A stretch of DNA of 64,000 nucleotides from NCBI GenBank assembly GCA_046726275.1, contig JBKPAF010000035.1:1-64000 (forward strand). The letters are read 5' to 3'. Made by a program: the position numbers and the translations under genes. A model generated the notes under the pieces. The model made no database searches. It was not told the DNA's origin and saw only the letters and a program-made list of their open reading frames with translations. How positions within the stretch are numbered: position 1 is the stretch's first letter; each line of letters opens with the position of its first letter. Of the stretch, positions 32,699 to 41,430 are shown piece after piece. This DNA is from DASXTW01 sp046726275 (lineage in GTDB: Bacteria; Actinomycetota; UBA4738).

Positions 32699-35380
32699 TC
32701 AGGGTAGCGAGATCGGCGAGGGCCTGTCGGGTTCGATCCCGTACCGCTTGATGGCGTCGGCCACCTTCTCCGGCTTCAGCTCGCCCATGTCCGCCAGGGC
32801 CGACAGCGTGGCCAGGACGATGTGTTCCGCGTCGATCTCGAAGAACCGGCGAAGCTCCTCTCGGGTGTCGGATCGACCGAACCCGTCAGTGCCCAGCGAC
32901 ACGAATGGCTGGTGGATCCACCGGGCGACCTGGTCCGGCACGGACTTCATGGAGTCGCTGACGGCGACGACCGGACCCTCGTGGCCGTTCAGGAGCTCGG
33001 TAACGTACGCCTCGCGCTTCGGCTTCCCGGGGTGGAGCCGGTTCCATCGCTCGGCCTCCAGGGCGTCGGCGCGAAGCTGCTGGTAGGAGGTGGCGCTCCA
33101 CACCGCGGCCGACACGTCCCACTGCTCGGCCAGGATCTCCTGCGCCCGAAGGGCCTGAACCACCATGGGCCCGGAACCGAAGATCTGTGCCTGATGGCGC
33201 CGCTCGCCGGTGCCCTCGCTGAAGCGGTACAGGCCGCGGACGATGCCCTGCTCGATGCCCGCCGGCATCGGTGGCTGCGGGTAGTTCTCGTTGTACAGCG
33301 CGAGGTAGTAGATGACGTCTCTGTGGTCGCCGTACATGCGCTTCAGCCCGTCCTTGACGATGCTCGCGACCTCGTAGGCGAACGCGGGGTCGTAGGCGAG
33401 ACATGCCGGGTTGGTCGAGGCCAGGAGAAGGGAGTGTCCGTCCTGGTGCTGGAGGCCCTCGCCGTTCAGAGTGGTCCGCCCGTGGGTCGCCCCGAGGAGG
33501 AATCCCCGAGCGCGCTGGTCGGCCGCCGACCAGATCAGGTCGCCGATCCGCTGAAAACCGAACATCGAATAGAAGCTGAAGAACGGGACCATCGGTTCCT
33601 CGTGCGACGCGTAGGACGTGCCGGCGGCGGTGAACGAGGCCATGGATCCCGCCTCGGTGATGCCCTCTTCCAGGATCTGCCCGTCCTTGGCCTCGACGTA
33701 GGCCAGCAGGTGGGCCGCGTCGACGGGCTCGTAGAGCTGTCCGTGCGGCGCATAGATCTTGAACTGGGGAAACAGCGACTCCATCCCGAAGGTCCGGGCC
33801 TCGTCGGGGATGATGGGGACGATCCGCTTGCCGACCGTCGGGTCCTTCATGAGATCGCGGAGCAGCCGGACGAAGGCCATCGTCGTGGACACCGGGAGCT
33901 TCGAGCCCTCGGCGAACGCCTCCCAGACCTCCTTCTTCGGCTGGCCCACGTCCTTCCGGGCGAATCGACGCTCGGGGATCACCCCGCCCAGGGCATCGCG
34001 CCGGGCCAGCATGTACCGGATCTCCTCGGAATCGGTTCCCGGGTGGTAATAGGGAGGCTCCCCGCTCTCCAGCTCCTTGTCGGGGATGGGAAGCTCCAGC
34101 CGGTCCTTGAAGACCTTCAGCTCCTCCACCGAGAGCTTCTTCATCTGGTGGGTGACGTTTCGAGCCTCGAACGCCCCGGGCAGCGCCCACCCCTTGACCG
34201 TCTTGGCGAGGATCACCGTGGGCGCGCCGGTCAGCTCGACGGCCGTCGCGTAGGCCGCGTAGAGCTTGCGGTAGTCGTGCCCGCCTCGTCGGAGCCGTTG
34301 CAGATCCTCGTCCGACAAGTGGGCGACGAGCTCCTTCAGCCGCGGGTCCGGCCCGAAGAAGTGCTCGCGGATGTATGCCCCCGACTCCACGGCATATTTC
34401 TGGAACTCCCCGTCGAGCGTGGTGTCCATCTTGTGGACGAGGATCCCGTCGGTGTCGCGGGCCAGGAGCTCGTCCCATTCGCGGCCCCAGATCACCTTGA
34501 TGACATGCCAGCCGGCCCCCCGGAAGATCGACTCGAGCTCTTGGATGATCTTGCCGTTGCCCCGGACCGGGCCGTCCAGGCGCTGGAGGTTGCAGTTGAC
34601 CACGAAGATCAGGTTGTCCAGGCCCTCCCTGGCAGCGAGAGACAGTGCCGCCATGGACTCGGGCTCGTCCATCTCGCCGTCGCCCGGGAAGGCCCACACG
34701 CGTTGCTTCGAGGTGTCCTTGACCCCGCGGTTGTGGAGGTACCGGTTGAACCGGGCCTGGTAGATGGCCACCAGTGGGGAAAGGCCCATCGAGACGGTGG
34801 GGTACTCCCAGAACTCGGGCATGAGGCGCGGATGGGGGTAGGAGGAGAGACCGGGGTAGAGCGCCTCCTGACGGAACCGGTCGAGCTTGCCCGCGTCCCA
34901 CCTCCCTTCGAGGAACGTCCGGGCGTACATGCCGGGCGCGGCGTGTCCCTGTACGTAGATGTGGTCCCCCCCGCCGGGAGACTTCCTGCCGCGAAAGAAG
35001 TGGTTGAAGCCCACCTCGTACAGCGAGGCCGCCGAGGCGTAGGTGGAGATGTGCCCGCCGATCCCCTCGAGGTGCTTGTTGGCCCTGGACACCATGACGG
35101 CCGCGTTCCACCGCACCAGCCGGCGGATGTGTCGCTCAAGATCCTCGTTCCCCGGGAAGTAGGGTTCCTCCTCCGGCGGGATGGTGTTGATGTAGTGAGT
35201 CGAGACCATGGAGGGGACGCCGATGCGCCGGGATCGGGCGTGCTGGAGGATCCGGTGCATGAGGAAGGCTGCCCGGGCCGGAGAGGTCTCGATGAGGTCG
35301 TCGAGTGCCTGGATCCACTCGGCCGTCTCGTCCGGGTCGATGTCGGGCAGCTGGTCCTTGAACGCGTCGAACTCCCGCAC
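32699..35380 (-). CDS. aceE: Pyruvate dehydrogenase E1 component, homodimeric type
   Basis: An 893-residue E1p that decarboxylates pyruvate with thiamine diphosphate and passes the acetyl group to E2. The length and sequence match AceE: YFPGNEDLERHIRRLVRWNAAVM and GGHISTYASAASLYEVGFNHFFRG at the N-terminal side, the cofactor region PGDGEMDEPES and NLQRLDGPVRGNGKIIQELE, and SFYSMFGFQRIGDLIWSAADQRARGF in the second half (all quoted in parts). The GTG start has GGAGG 6 bases upstream. It is the last gene of the lpd-E2-lipB-aceE strand and is separated from lipB by 111 bases. It coexists with the heterodimeric E1 alpha/beta 5 kb away. Confidence 0.95.
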   Translation of the reverse strand: MREFDAFKDQLPDIDPDETAEWIQALDDLIETSPARAAFLMHRILQHARSRRIGVPSMVSTHYINTIPPEEEPYFPGNEDLERHIRRLVRWNAAVMVSRANKHLEGIGGHISTYASAASLYEVGFNHFFRGRKSPGGGDHIYVQGHAAPGMYARTFLEGRWDAGKLDRFRQEALYPGLSSYPHPRLMPEFWEYPTVSMGLSPLVAIYQARFNRYLHNRGVKDTSKQRVWAFPGDGEMDEPESMAALSLAAREGLDNLIFVVNCNLQRLDGPVRGNGKIIQELESIFRGAGWHVIKVIWGREWDELLARDTDGILVHKMDTTLDGEFQKYAVESGAYIREHFFGPDPRLKELVAHLSDEDLQRLRRGGHDYRKLYAAYATAVELTGAPTVILAKTVKGWALPGAFEARNVTHQMKKLSVEELKVFKDRLELPIPDKELESGEPPYYHPGTDSEEIRYMLARRDALGGVIPERRFARKDVGQPKKEVWEAFAEGSKLPVSTTMAFVRLLRDLMKDPTVGKRIVPIIPDEARTFGMESLFPQFKIYAPHGQLYEPVDAAHLLAYVEAKDGQILEEGITEAGSMASFTAAGTSYASHEEPMVPFFSFYSMFGFQRIGDLIWSAADQRARGFLLGATHGRTTLNGEGLQHQDGHSLLLASTNPACLAYDPAFAYEVASIVKDGLKRMYGDHRDVIYYLALYNENYPQPPMPAGIEQGIVRGLYRFSEGTGERRHQAQIFGSGPMVVQALRAQEILAEQWDVSAAVWSATSYQQLRADALEAERWNRLHPGKPKREAYVTELLNGHEGPVVAVSDSMKSVPDQVARWIHQPFVSLGTDGFGRSDTREELRRFFEIDAEHIVLATLSALADMGELKPEKVADAIKRYGIEPDRPSPISLP

Positions 35381-35491
35381 TCCCTACCTCCGCGCGCTTC
35401 TGCTCTCACAAGGCTAGGCCCTCTGGGGGGGATCGGCCAGCTAGCAAAGCGCCTGACAAGAGTTTCGGGCGGTTCGGGAGGCAGGTTCAGG

Positions 35492-36205
35492 TCAGGCCGG
35501 CAGGGACGCGAGGCTCGGGCTGCCCATCGCCGGGTCGGGAAGGGCGCGAGGCTGAAGCGACAGGTCGAAGACGTCCTCGAAGCGAGCCGCCACGACCGGC
35601 GCCATCTTCTCGATCGTGATGGGCCGTCCGGCCAGCTCGGAGAGCGACGTCACGCCCTGGTCGGTGAGTCCGCAGGGGACGATGGCGTCGTACCACGCCA
35701 GGTCCGTGGTGCAGTTGAGGGCGAACCCATGGAGCGTGACGCGGGCACGACTCACTCTCACCCCGATCGCGCAGACCTTGCTGTCGCCGGCCCAGACCCC
35801 CGCGTTCGCGGGATTCCTTCCGAGACCCGGTATCCCTGCGTCGGCTCCAGCCCAGATGACCACCTCTTCGAGCTTGCGAACGTAGGCCGCGACGTCCCTG
35901 CCGGGACCGAGGTCGACGATCGGATACCCGACCAGCTGTCCCGGCCCGTGGAAGGTGACGCTTCCGCCGCGATCCACTATGTGAAACTCGGCCCCGGCCG
36001 CCCGCATGGCGTCCTCCGCCCAGACGAGGTGGGTCGGGTCCCAGCGCTTTCCCGCCGTGTAGACCGGGGGGTGCTCGAGCAGGATCAGCGTGTCGGGGAT
36101 CTCATCGCGGAACCTCCGCTCGGCCAGATCGTGCATCAGGTCATAGACCTGGCCGTAGGGCACCAGGCCGGCCGGCTCAATCAGCCAAGCTGATTCAGCT
36201 GCCAC
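35492..36205 (-). CDS. lipB: Octanoyltransferase (lipoyl protein ligase B)
   Basis: A 237-residue enzyme that transfers octanoyl groups from ACP to E2 and H-protein lysines, the step before LipA. Visible motifs are LLEHPPVYTAGKR, GGSVTFHGPGQLVGYPI (80-96), the catalytic Lys143 in GDSKVCAIGVRV and Cys178 in DAIVPCGL. GTG 36205 was chosen because the family's N-terminal strand begins there. It lies inside the 3' end of the E2 gene (11-base overlap), so translation is probably coupled. Residues before the GTG in the long open frame are unrelated. It is placed directly between the substrate protein E2 and AceE. Confidence 0.93.
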   Translation of the reverse strand: MAAESAWLIEPAGLVPYGQVYDLMHDLAERRFRDEIPDTLILLEHPPVYTAGKRWDPTHLVWAEDAMRAAGAEFHIVDRGGSVTFHGPGQLVGYPIVDLGPGRDVAAYVRKLEEVVIWAGADAGIPGLGRNPANAGVWAGDSKVCAIGVRVSRARVTLHGFALNCTTDLAWYDAIVPCGLTDQGVTSLSELAGRPITIEKMAPVVAARFEDVFDLSLQPRALPDPAMGSPSLASLPA

Positions 36206-37631
36206 GAGCCGACAGGCCGACCTCAGGACCGAAGTCCCAGGTCTCGAGGTTCTGCTTGACGCGCCCCAGGAACTGCGCGGCCGTAGCGCCGTCGATGATC
36301 CGATGGTCCCAGGACATCGACAGGTACACCATGTGCCGGATGGCGATGGCATCGTCGATCACCACCGGCCGCTTCTCGATGGCGTCGAAGGCCAGGATGG
36401 CGCACTGCGGCGGGTTGATGATCGGCACGCTGATGATCGACCCGAACGGTCCCGGGTTCGTGATGGTGAACGTTCCGCCCTGGACGTCGTCTGGGACGAG
36501 CTTCTTGTTCCTCGCCCGAGTGGCGATGTCGTTGATGGCCCGGGAGAGCCCGACGATGTTCATAGTGTCGGCGCCCTTCACCACCGGGACGATCAGGCCG
36601 TCCTCCAGAGCGACCGCGATCCCCAGGTTCACGTAGTGCTTCCGGACGAGCTGGTCTTCTCTGAGCTCTGAGTTCACGTCGGGGAAGGCCAGCAACGCCT
36701 CGCACACGGCCCGGGCGACGAACGGCGTGAAGGTGAGGTTCATCCCCTCGCGTTGGCGAAAGGACTCCTTCGCTGCCTCTCGGGTTCGGTAGACGCTCTC
36801 CATGTTGACGTCGACCAGGTTCCAGGCCCGGGCTGTGGTCTGCATGGAGGCGACCATGTTGCGGGCGATGGCCTGTCGCATCCGGCTGAGCGGGATCGCT
36901 TCCTCTCTGGCCTCCGCGGCGCTGCGAGGGGCGGGTGCGGCCTCACGGGTGGGCGCGGGCTGAGGCACGGCCTCCAGGCGGGCGGCCGCCGGCGGACGCG
37001 CGGGTTCGCCTCCGCCTGACTCGAGGTACGCCATCACGTCCTTCTTGGTGATGCGACCCCCCGTTCCCGACCCCGATACCTGGGCGAGGTCGATCTGGTT
37101 CTCCTCCGCGAGCCGCCGAACGAGGGGAGAGAGGATCTGGCTTCGAGGGCCACCGCCGGAAGCCTCGGCCGCAGCGCGGGCTGGAGCCCGGGCCTCCGTC
37201 TCTTCTGCCGGCCCGCGGGCGGGCTCCTCCTTGGCGGGCTCTGCCCGGGGTCGTTGCTCGTCCGGCTTGGGCTCCTGGCTCTCCTTCTGTTCGGCTTCCT
37301 CGGCCGCGCGTTCCGCTTCCTCCGGCTCGTCCTCGGCCTTCGGAACCGGCTCGGCTTCGGCCGCGGCCTTGGCGGGCGCGGCGCTTCCCTGGCCGTCGGT
37401 CTCGATCATGGCCAGCTCGGTCCCCACCTGGACGGTTTCCCCCTCCGGCACCTTGATCTCGACGAGCGTGCCCGCGATCGGCGAGGGGACCTCGGTGTCC
37501 ACCTTGTCCGTGGAGATCTCGAACAGGGGCTCGTCCCGTTCGATCTCCTCGCCCTCTTTCTTCAGCCACTTTGTGATCGTTCCCTCGACGACGGTCTCGC
37601 CGAGCTGCGGCATGGTTACCGGGGTGGCCAC
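36195..37631 (-). CDS. Dihydrolipoamide acyltransferase (E2) with one lipoyl domain
   Basis: A 478-residue E2. The domains are a lipoyl domain (1-78) with the modified Lys43 in STDKVDTEV, a long Ala/Pro/Glu-rich linker (80-160), a peripheral subunit-binding domain (about 163-203, LSPLVRRLAEENQIDLAQV), a second linker, and the catalytic domain with MSWDHRIIDG (His443, Asp447). It forms the core of a pyruvate or branched-chain complex. Family naming (SucB, DlaT, BkdC) cannot be settled by eye. The neighbours lpd, lipB and aceE argue for pyruvate dehydrogenase E2. It overlaps lipB by 11 bases. Confidence 0.93.
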   Translation of the reverse strand: MATPVTMPQLGETVVEGTITKWLKKEGEEIERDEPLFEISTDKVDTEVPSPIAGTLVEIKVPEGETVQVGTELAMIETDGQGSAAPAKAAAEAEPVPKAEDEPEEAERAAEEAEQKESQEPKPDEQRPRAEPAKEEPARGPAEETEARAPARAAAEASGGGPRSQILSPLVRRLAEENQIDLAQVSGSGTGGRITKKDVMAYLESGGGEPARPPAAARLEAVPQPAPTREAAPAPRSAAEAREEAIPLSRMRQAIARNMVASMQTTARAWNLVDVNMESVYRTREAAKESFRQREGMNLTFTPFVARAVCEALLAFPDVNSELREDQLVRKHYVNLGIAVALEDGLIVPVVKGADTMNIVGLSRAINDIATRARNKKLVPDDVQGGTFTITNPGPFGSIISVPIINPPQCAILAFDAIEKRPVVIDDAIAIRHMVYLSMSWDHRIIDGATAAQFLGRVKQNLETWDFGPEVGLSARGS

Positions 37632-37661
37632 GTCATGACCTCCTTTTCGTCGACGGAACCC

Positions 37662-39044
37662 TCACATGGTGTGCAACGGCTTGCCCGTGAGCGAGAGGAA
37701 GGCCTCGCCGATTCCCTCGGACAGGGTCGGATGCGGATGGATCAACCGCGCAACGTCTTCCGGCCACGCTTCCCAGTTGTAGATGAGGGTGGCCTCGGCC
37801 ACCAGCTCGGTGACGTGCGGCCCCACCATGTGAACGCCGAGCACGGGGCCGTCCTTCTCGGCCACCACCTTCACGATGCCTCCCTCGCCCACGATGTTGG
37901 CCTTGGCCAGCACCTGGAAGTTGAACTTCGTGGTGACCACTTCGTGGCCCCGCTCCTTGGCCTGGGCTTCGGTCAGTCCAACCGAGGAGATCTCCGGGGC
38001 GGAGAACGTGACCCGGGGGATCCCCGCGTAGTCGATCTCCGGGGCCTCCTGGCCGGCGATGCGCTCGGCCACGGCGATCCCCTCCAGGAACGAGGAGTGG
38101 GCGAGCTGGAGGGGAGTTGCGGCGACGTCTCCTACCGCCCACACGTGGGGGGCCGCCGTTTGCAGCGCGGAGTCCACCTTGACGTAGCCCCGGTCGAGTT
38201 GGACCCCGGCCTCCTCGTATCCCAGCCCGTCACTGATCGGTCCGCGCCCCACGGCCACCAGGCAGAGCTCGGCGTTCACCGTCTGGGCATCCTTCCCCTC
38301 GGCCTGGTAGGTAACCTCCACGTGGTCGCCGGCGTCCTTGACTTCCTGGACCTTCACCCCGGGAAAGGCGGCGATCCCGCGCTTCTTGAAGGCCCTGGCC
38401 GCCTCCTTCGAGATGTCCTCGTCCTCCAGCGGGGCGACGCGAGGGAGCGCCTCCAGGACGGTCACGTCGGTGCCGAACGCGTTGTACACGGTGGCGAACT
38501 CCAGGCCGATGGCCCCCGCCCCGATGATCACCATCGACTCGGGCACGTGATCGAGCACCAACGCCTGATCGCTCGTGATGACCCTCTCGGAGATCTCCAT
38601 TCCGGGAAGCAGTCGCGGATACGAGCCCGTGGCGAGCACGACGTCGGGAGCGGAGACCGTTCGCCCATCGACCTCGACGGATGGGCCACCGGCGAGCTTC
38701 CCGGTGCCCTGGATAACGTCGATCTTTCGAGCCTTGATCAGCCCCGTCAGCCCGGAGACCTTCTTGTCCACGACGTGCTGCTCGGTCTCGATGACCTTTC
38801 CCCAGTCGGCCTGGCCGGAGGCCTTGATGCCCCACTCCTCGGACCGGTTGATGTGATCCATGACCGAGGCGGATTCGAGCAGGGCCTTGGATGGGATGCA
38901 CCCGCGGAGCAGACAGGTGCCTCCCAGGCGGTCGGCCTTCTCGACCAGGGCGACCCTCTTCCCGAGGACGGCGGCCCGCAGAGCCGTGGCGTAACCGCCT
39001 GTCCCCGAGCCCAGCACGACCAGGTCGTAGGTGTCCTCCGGCAC
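37662..39044 (-). CDS. lpdA: Dihydrolipoyl dehydrogenase (E3)
   Basis: A 460-residue flavoprotein that reoxidises dihydrolipoamide with NAD+. The FAD motif is VVLGSGTGGYATALRAA (9-25), the redox disulfide is GGTCLLRGCIPSKALL (Cys44, Cys49), the NAD motif is VIIGAGAIGLEFATVY, and the C-terminal active-site His lies in LIHPHPTLSEGIGEAFL. GTG 39044 was chosen because GAAAGGA precedes it by 8 bases and the FAD domain begins there; the upstream ATG at 39161 adds unrelated residues. It is the first gene of the E3-E2-lipB-aceE group and is divergent from gcvT. Confidence 0.95.
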   Translation of the reverse strand: MPEDTYDLVVLGSGTGGYATALRAAVLGKRVALVEKADRLGGTCLLRGCIPSKALLESASVMDHINRSEEWGIKASGQADWGKVIETEQHVVDKKVSGLTGLIKARKIDVIQGTGKLAGGPSVEVDGRTVSAPDVVLATGSYPRLLPGMEISERVITSDQALVLDHVPESMVIIGAGAIGLEFATVYNAFGTDVTVLEALPRVAPLEDEDISKEAARAFKKRGIAAFPGVKVQEVKDAGDHVEVTYQAEGKDAQTVNAELCLVAVGRGPISDGLGYEEAGVQLDRGYVKVDSALQTAAPHVWAVGDVAATPLQLAHSSFLEGIAVAERIAGQEAPEIDYAGIPRVTFSAPEISSVGLTEAQAKERGHEVVTTKFNFQVLAKANIVGEGGIVKVVAEKDGPVLGVHMVGPHVTELVAEATLIYNWEAWPEDVARLIHPHPTLSEGIGEAFLSLTGKPLHTM

Positions 39045-39113
39045 GGCGAATCCTTTCTCTCCCGTGAAACCGACGGCTCTCGCGTCGAAATGAGCTCTCG
39101 GCGGCCGTACAGG

Positions 39114-39120
39114 CATACTA
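39114..39120. promoter_or_regulatory. Overlapping divergent -10 boxes between lpd and gcvT
   Basis: CATACT on the plus strand (39114-39119) and TAGTAT on the minus strand (39120-39115) share six of seven bases. Each lies at a plausible distance from its gene (gcvT start 39141, lpd start 39044). One opened region may serve both genes. Confidence 0.4.
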
Positions 39121-39140
39121 CCGCCGGTGGAGATGACCGA

Positions 39141-40244
39141 ATGATGGATCCCGATGGCCACACACTGCGGACTCCGTTGGAATCAGAGCACCGATCGCTC
39201 GGTGCCCACATGGCGCCGTTCGCTGGCTGGCTCATGCCCATCGAGTACGCGGGCACCCTCGCCGAGCATCGGGCGGTTCGGGAGAAGGTCGGGCTGTTCG
39301 ACCTGACCCATCTGGGCAAGGTGATGGTGGAGGGGAACGATGCTCTGAACCTCCTTCAGCGGGTGTTCACCAACGACCTCCCTCGTGTGGAGGTCGGTGG
39401 GGCGCAGTACAACATGCTGCTGAACGAGCGCGGAGGGATCGTCGACGACCTCATCGTCTACCGGATCGGTACTCACCGGTACCTGGTCGTCCCCAACGCG
39501 GCGAACACCGAGACGGTGCACCGGGTGCTGCTCGAACGAGCCGCTCCGGGGGTCGACGTGGTTCTTCGGGCAGACCTGTGCCTCCTGGCCCCGCAGGGTC
39601 CAAGCTCCTTCGATGTCTTGGCCGAGGTGTTCCCGGCTGCGACGTCACTGGAGTACATGCACGGTGAGGAGATGACCTATCGCGATCACCCGGTGGTCGT
39701 CTCCCGATCCGGCTACACGGGGGAACCGGGGTTCGAGCTGTTCGTTCCGGAGACCCTCGCGGTGGACCTCTGGCGCGAGCTGCTCCGGCTGGGCGGTCCG
39801 ATGGGCATCCAGCCCATCGGACTCGGGGCCCGAGACACGCTGCGCCTGGAGATGGGGTACCCCCTGCACGGCAGCGACATCTCCGAGGAACGGACGCCGC
39901 TCGAGGCCGGGCTCTCCTGGGCGGTGTCGTTCGACAAGGGCTTCATCGGACGGGAGGCGCTGGTCCGGCAGAAGGAGGAAGGGATTCCGTCCAGGCTGTG
40001 GGGCCTGAGGATGAAGGACCGGCCGATCCCGAGACCGCACTATCGCGTTCTCGTGGGCGACGAACAGGTGGGGGAGACCACCAGCGGGACCTTCTCTCCC
40101 AGCCTGAAGGTGGGGATCGCGATGGCCTATCTCTCTCCGCGCGAACGCTTCAAGCCCGGCGATGAGGTCGAGGTGGATGTGCGCGGGAAGCGAGGAACGG
40201 CCGAGGTGGTAAAGCCGCCCTTCGTTCGGTCCTCCCCGAGGTAG
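39141..40244 (+). CDS. gcvT: Aminomethyltransferase, glycine cleavage T protein
   Basis: A 367-residue folate-binding protein. T protein takes the aminomethyl group from lipoylated H protein and gives methylene-tetrahydrofolate and ammonia. Motifs: SLGAHMAPFAGWLMPIEY, GLFDLTHLGKVMVEG, YNMLLNERGGIVDDLIVYR (folate-binding Asp), SRSGYTGEPGFELFVP, and LGARDTLRLEMGYPLHG. The C-terminal barrel ends with GTAEVVKPPF, as in GcvT rather than YgfZ. No gcvH or gcvP is in the window. The frame is open 1.9 kb further upstream, but that part is only antisense of E2 and lpd. ATG 39141 and ATG 39144 are both possible, after GGTGGAG. Confidence 0.9.
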   Translation: MMDPDGHTLRTPLESEHRSLGAHMAPFAGWLMPIEYAGTLAEHRAVREKVGLFDLTHLGKVMVEGNDALNLLQRVFTNDLPRVEVGGAQYNMLLNERGGIVDDLIVYRIGTHRYLVVPNAANTETVHRVLLERAAPGVDVVLRADLCLLAPQGPSSFDVLAEVFPAATSLEYMHGEEMTYRDHPVVVSRSGYTGEPGFELFVPETLAVDLWRELLRLGGPMGIQPIGLGARDTLRLEMGYPLHGSDISEERTPLEAGLSWAVSFDKGFIGREALVRQKEEGIPSRLWGLRMKDRPIPRPHYRVLVGDEQVGETTSGTFSPSLKVGIAMAYLSPRERFKPGDEVEVDVRGKRGTAEVVKPPFVRSSPR

Positions 40245-40245
40245 C

Positions 40246-40647
40246 TCACCTCCCGGTGGCTGGCAGCTCGTCGCGGATGGCCCGCACCCATTCGTCCACC
40301 TCCTCCGTGTACACGGCGTTGGAACGGGTGAGGTACGTGGCCACTGCTGTCCGGGGGTTCGGCAGGCCCGAGGAGTACTTGTCCGGCGGCTTCACGAAAT
40401 AGAAGAACAGGACCTCCGGGATTCCCGGCGTGTGGACGCGGAGCTCGATCACCGGACTGTGCCGCGGCCGGCTGACCTTTTCGATGTGGGCTCCGGCGAT
40501 GACCGTCTCGCCGAGGAGCTCCATGGCCGTCCCGGCGAGCTCCGGCCGGAAGATCAACCGGGTGGATTCGAGGATCAAGGTCCCCCGCACTCCACCCTGG
40601 CCGGTTGACCGATGCACCATCCATACGGTCGACGGCTCCGGCGCCAT
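40246..40647 (-). CDS. Small PH/GRAM-like protein of unknown function
   Basis: A 133-residue soluble protein. The first 85 residues are beta-rich with a PH/GRAM-like rhythm: RGTLILESTRLIFRP, then IAGAHIEKVSRPRHSPVIELRV and PEVLFFYFVKPP. A helical end contains VYTEEVDEWVRAIRDELP. The similarity is structural impression only; no function is known. ATG 40647 was chosen because TATGGT lies 7 bases before it (leaderless spacing). The ATG at 40659 is the alternative. It is convergent with gcvT, the stops being one base apart. Confidence 0.55.
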   Translation of the reverse strand: MAPEPSTVWMVHRSTGQGGVRGTLILESTRLIFRPELAGTAMELLGETVIAGAHIEKVSRPRHSPVIELRVHTPGIPEVLFFYFVKPPDKYSSGLPNPRTAVATYLTRSNAVYTEEVDEWVRAIRDELPATGR

Positions 40648-40654
40648 GCAGTCA

Positions 40655-40660
40655 ACCATA
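40655..40660 (-). promoter_or_regulatory. -10 box TATGGT of the PH-like gene
   Basis: On the minus strand, TATGGT, 7 bases, then ATG 40647. Leaderless spacing; no ribosome binding site. Confidence 0.5.
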
Positions 40661-40748
40661 GCTCGGGTTGGCCCGTAGGTCTCGCGCAGGTGAGCTGCGG
40701 GTGCCCTGGCCGGTACCCGCGGCCCCCACTTACGTTTCGGATCGGTCT

Positions 40749-41430
40749 CTATTTGCCTGAGGGCGGAGGTGCGCCTTCCTGGAAAGGCCACCCTTGGATG
40801 GAGCCATCGACCAGCTCACAGTTCTCGACGTCGCTGTTCGCCCACTCTGTAGCGATGGAGGCGACTCGGTCCTTCTGCTGGTCGTGCTCGGGCACGTCGT
40901 ACCGCGAGTAGATCATGGAGGGTGCCCCCCGGCGGATGGTAGCTGCCGATGGTGAAGATGAATGCGCCGTCCGCGTTCTGGGCGATGTCGACTCGAGTCG
41001 GCGGCCGTTCGTGGGACGGGGGTGGCTCCGGAACTTGCCAAGCCCGGGGGTTGCAGAGCTTCCCCGGAGGGAGGAAGTGCACCGCCGCCGGCACCCCAGC
41101 GTCCTCGAGCTTCTGCTCGAGACCATCGGCGTCCTCGATGGAGTTGATCTGGACGGTCACGGATCCATCCTGGTTCTCCGTGACGGCATACGCCGGGCTG
41201 CGACCGTTCTCCCCCCCGAGGGCCGGGAGCACGATGGCGAGCATCAGAGCCAGAGCCGCAGCGATTCCGATCAAAGCGGAAACGCGCCGCTTCACGTTGG
41301 AGCGGCGCAGGGCGGCACGCGAAGCCAGCCTCGAATGCGCGGGCACGCCCGATTGCGCCACCACGACGCGCTTGAGCTCGGTGAGCAACCGCTCCTCGAA
41401 TCCCTTCCGGGGACGCTGGTCCTGGGTCAT
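40749..41430 (-). pseudogene. Anti-sigma-like membrane protein, frameshifted
   Basis: The first frame (from ATG 41430) gives a cytoplasmic basic N-terminus, a transmembrane helix (SALIGIAAALALMLAIVLPAL, near 52-72 in parts) and an outer domain to about GSYHPPGGTL. The second frame, offset by +1, then continues MIYSRYDVPEHDQQKDRVA and ends with NSDVENCELVDGSIQGW. The acidic end with its Cys-containing VENCELV looks like the natural C-terminus of such proteins. The break lies in a run of six G near 40928, so one extra base explains it. Its ATG overlaps the sigma gene stop (ATGA), the usual sigma/anti-sigma arrangement. It may be a true pseudogene or a sequence error. Confidence 0.55.

Noticed and set aside
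32729..32743. tRNA T-loop-like GGGTTCGATCCCG
   Set aside because: No acceptor, D or anticodon arms fit around it. It belongs to the 3' end of aceE.
32822..36193. A plus-strand open frame of 1123 codons
   Set aside because: It lies antisense to aceE and lipB, which have clear family motifs. Its translation is arginine/glycine/leucine-rich without any domain, as expected for the antisense of high-GC genes.
37254..39140. Long upstream extension of the gcvT frame
   Set aside because: This part is antisense to E2 and lpd and has no similarity to any domain. The gcvT domain starts only after 39141.
39045..39140. Glycine riboswitch before gcvT
   Set aside because: The gap is only 96 bases, and no tandem aptamer motifs were found.
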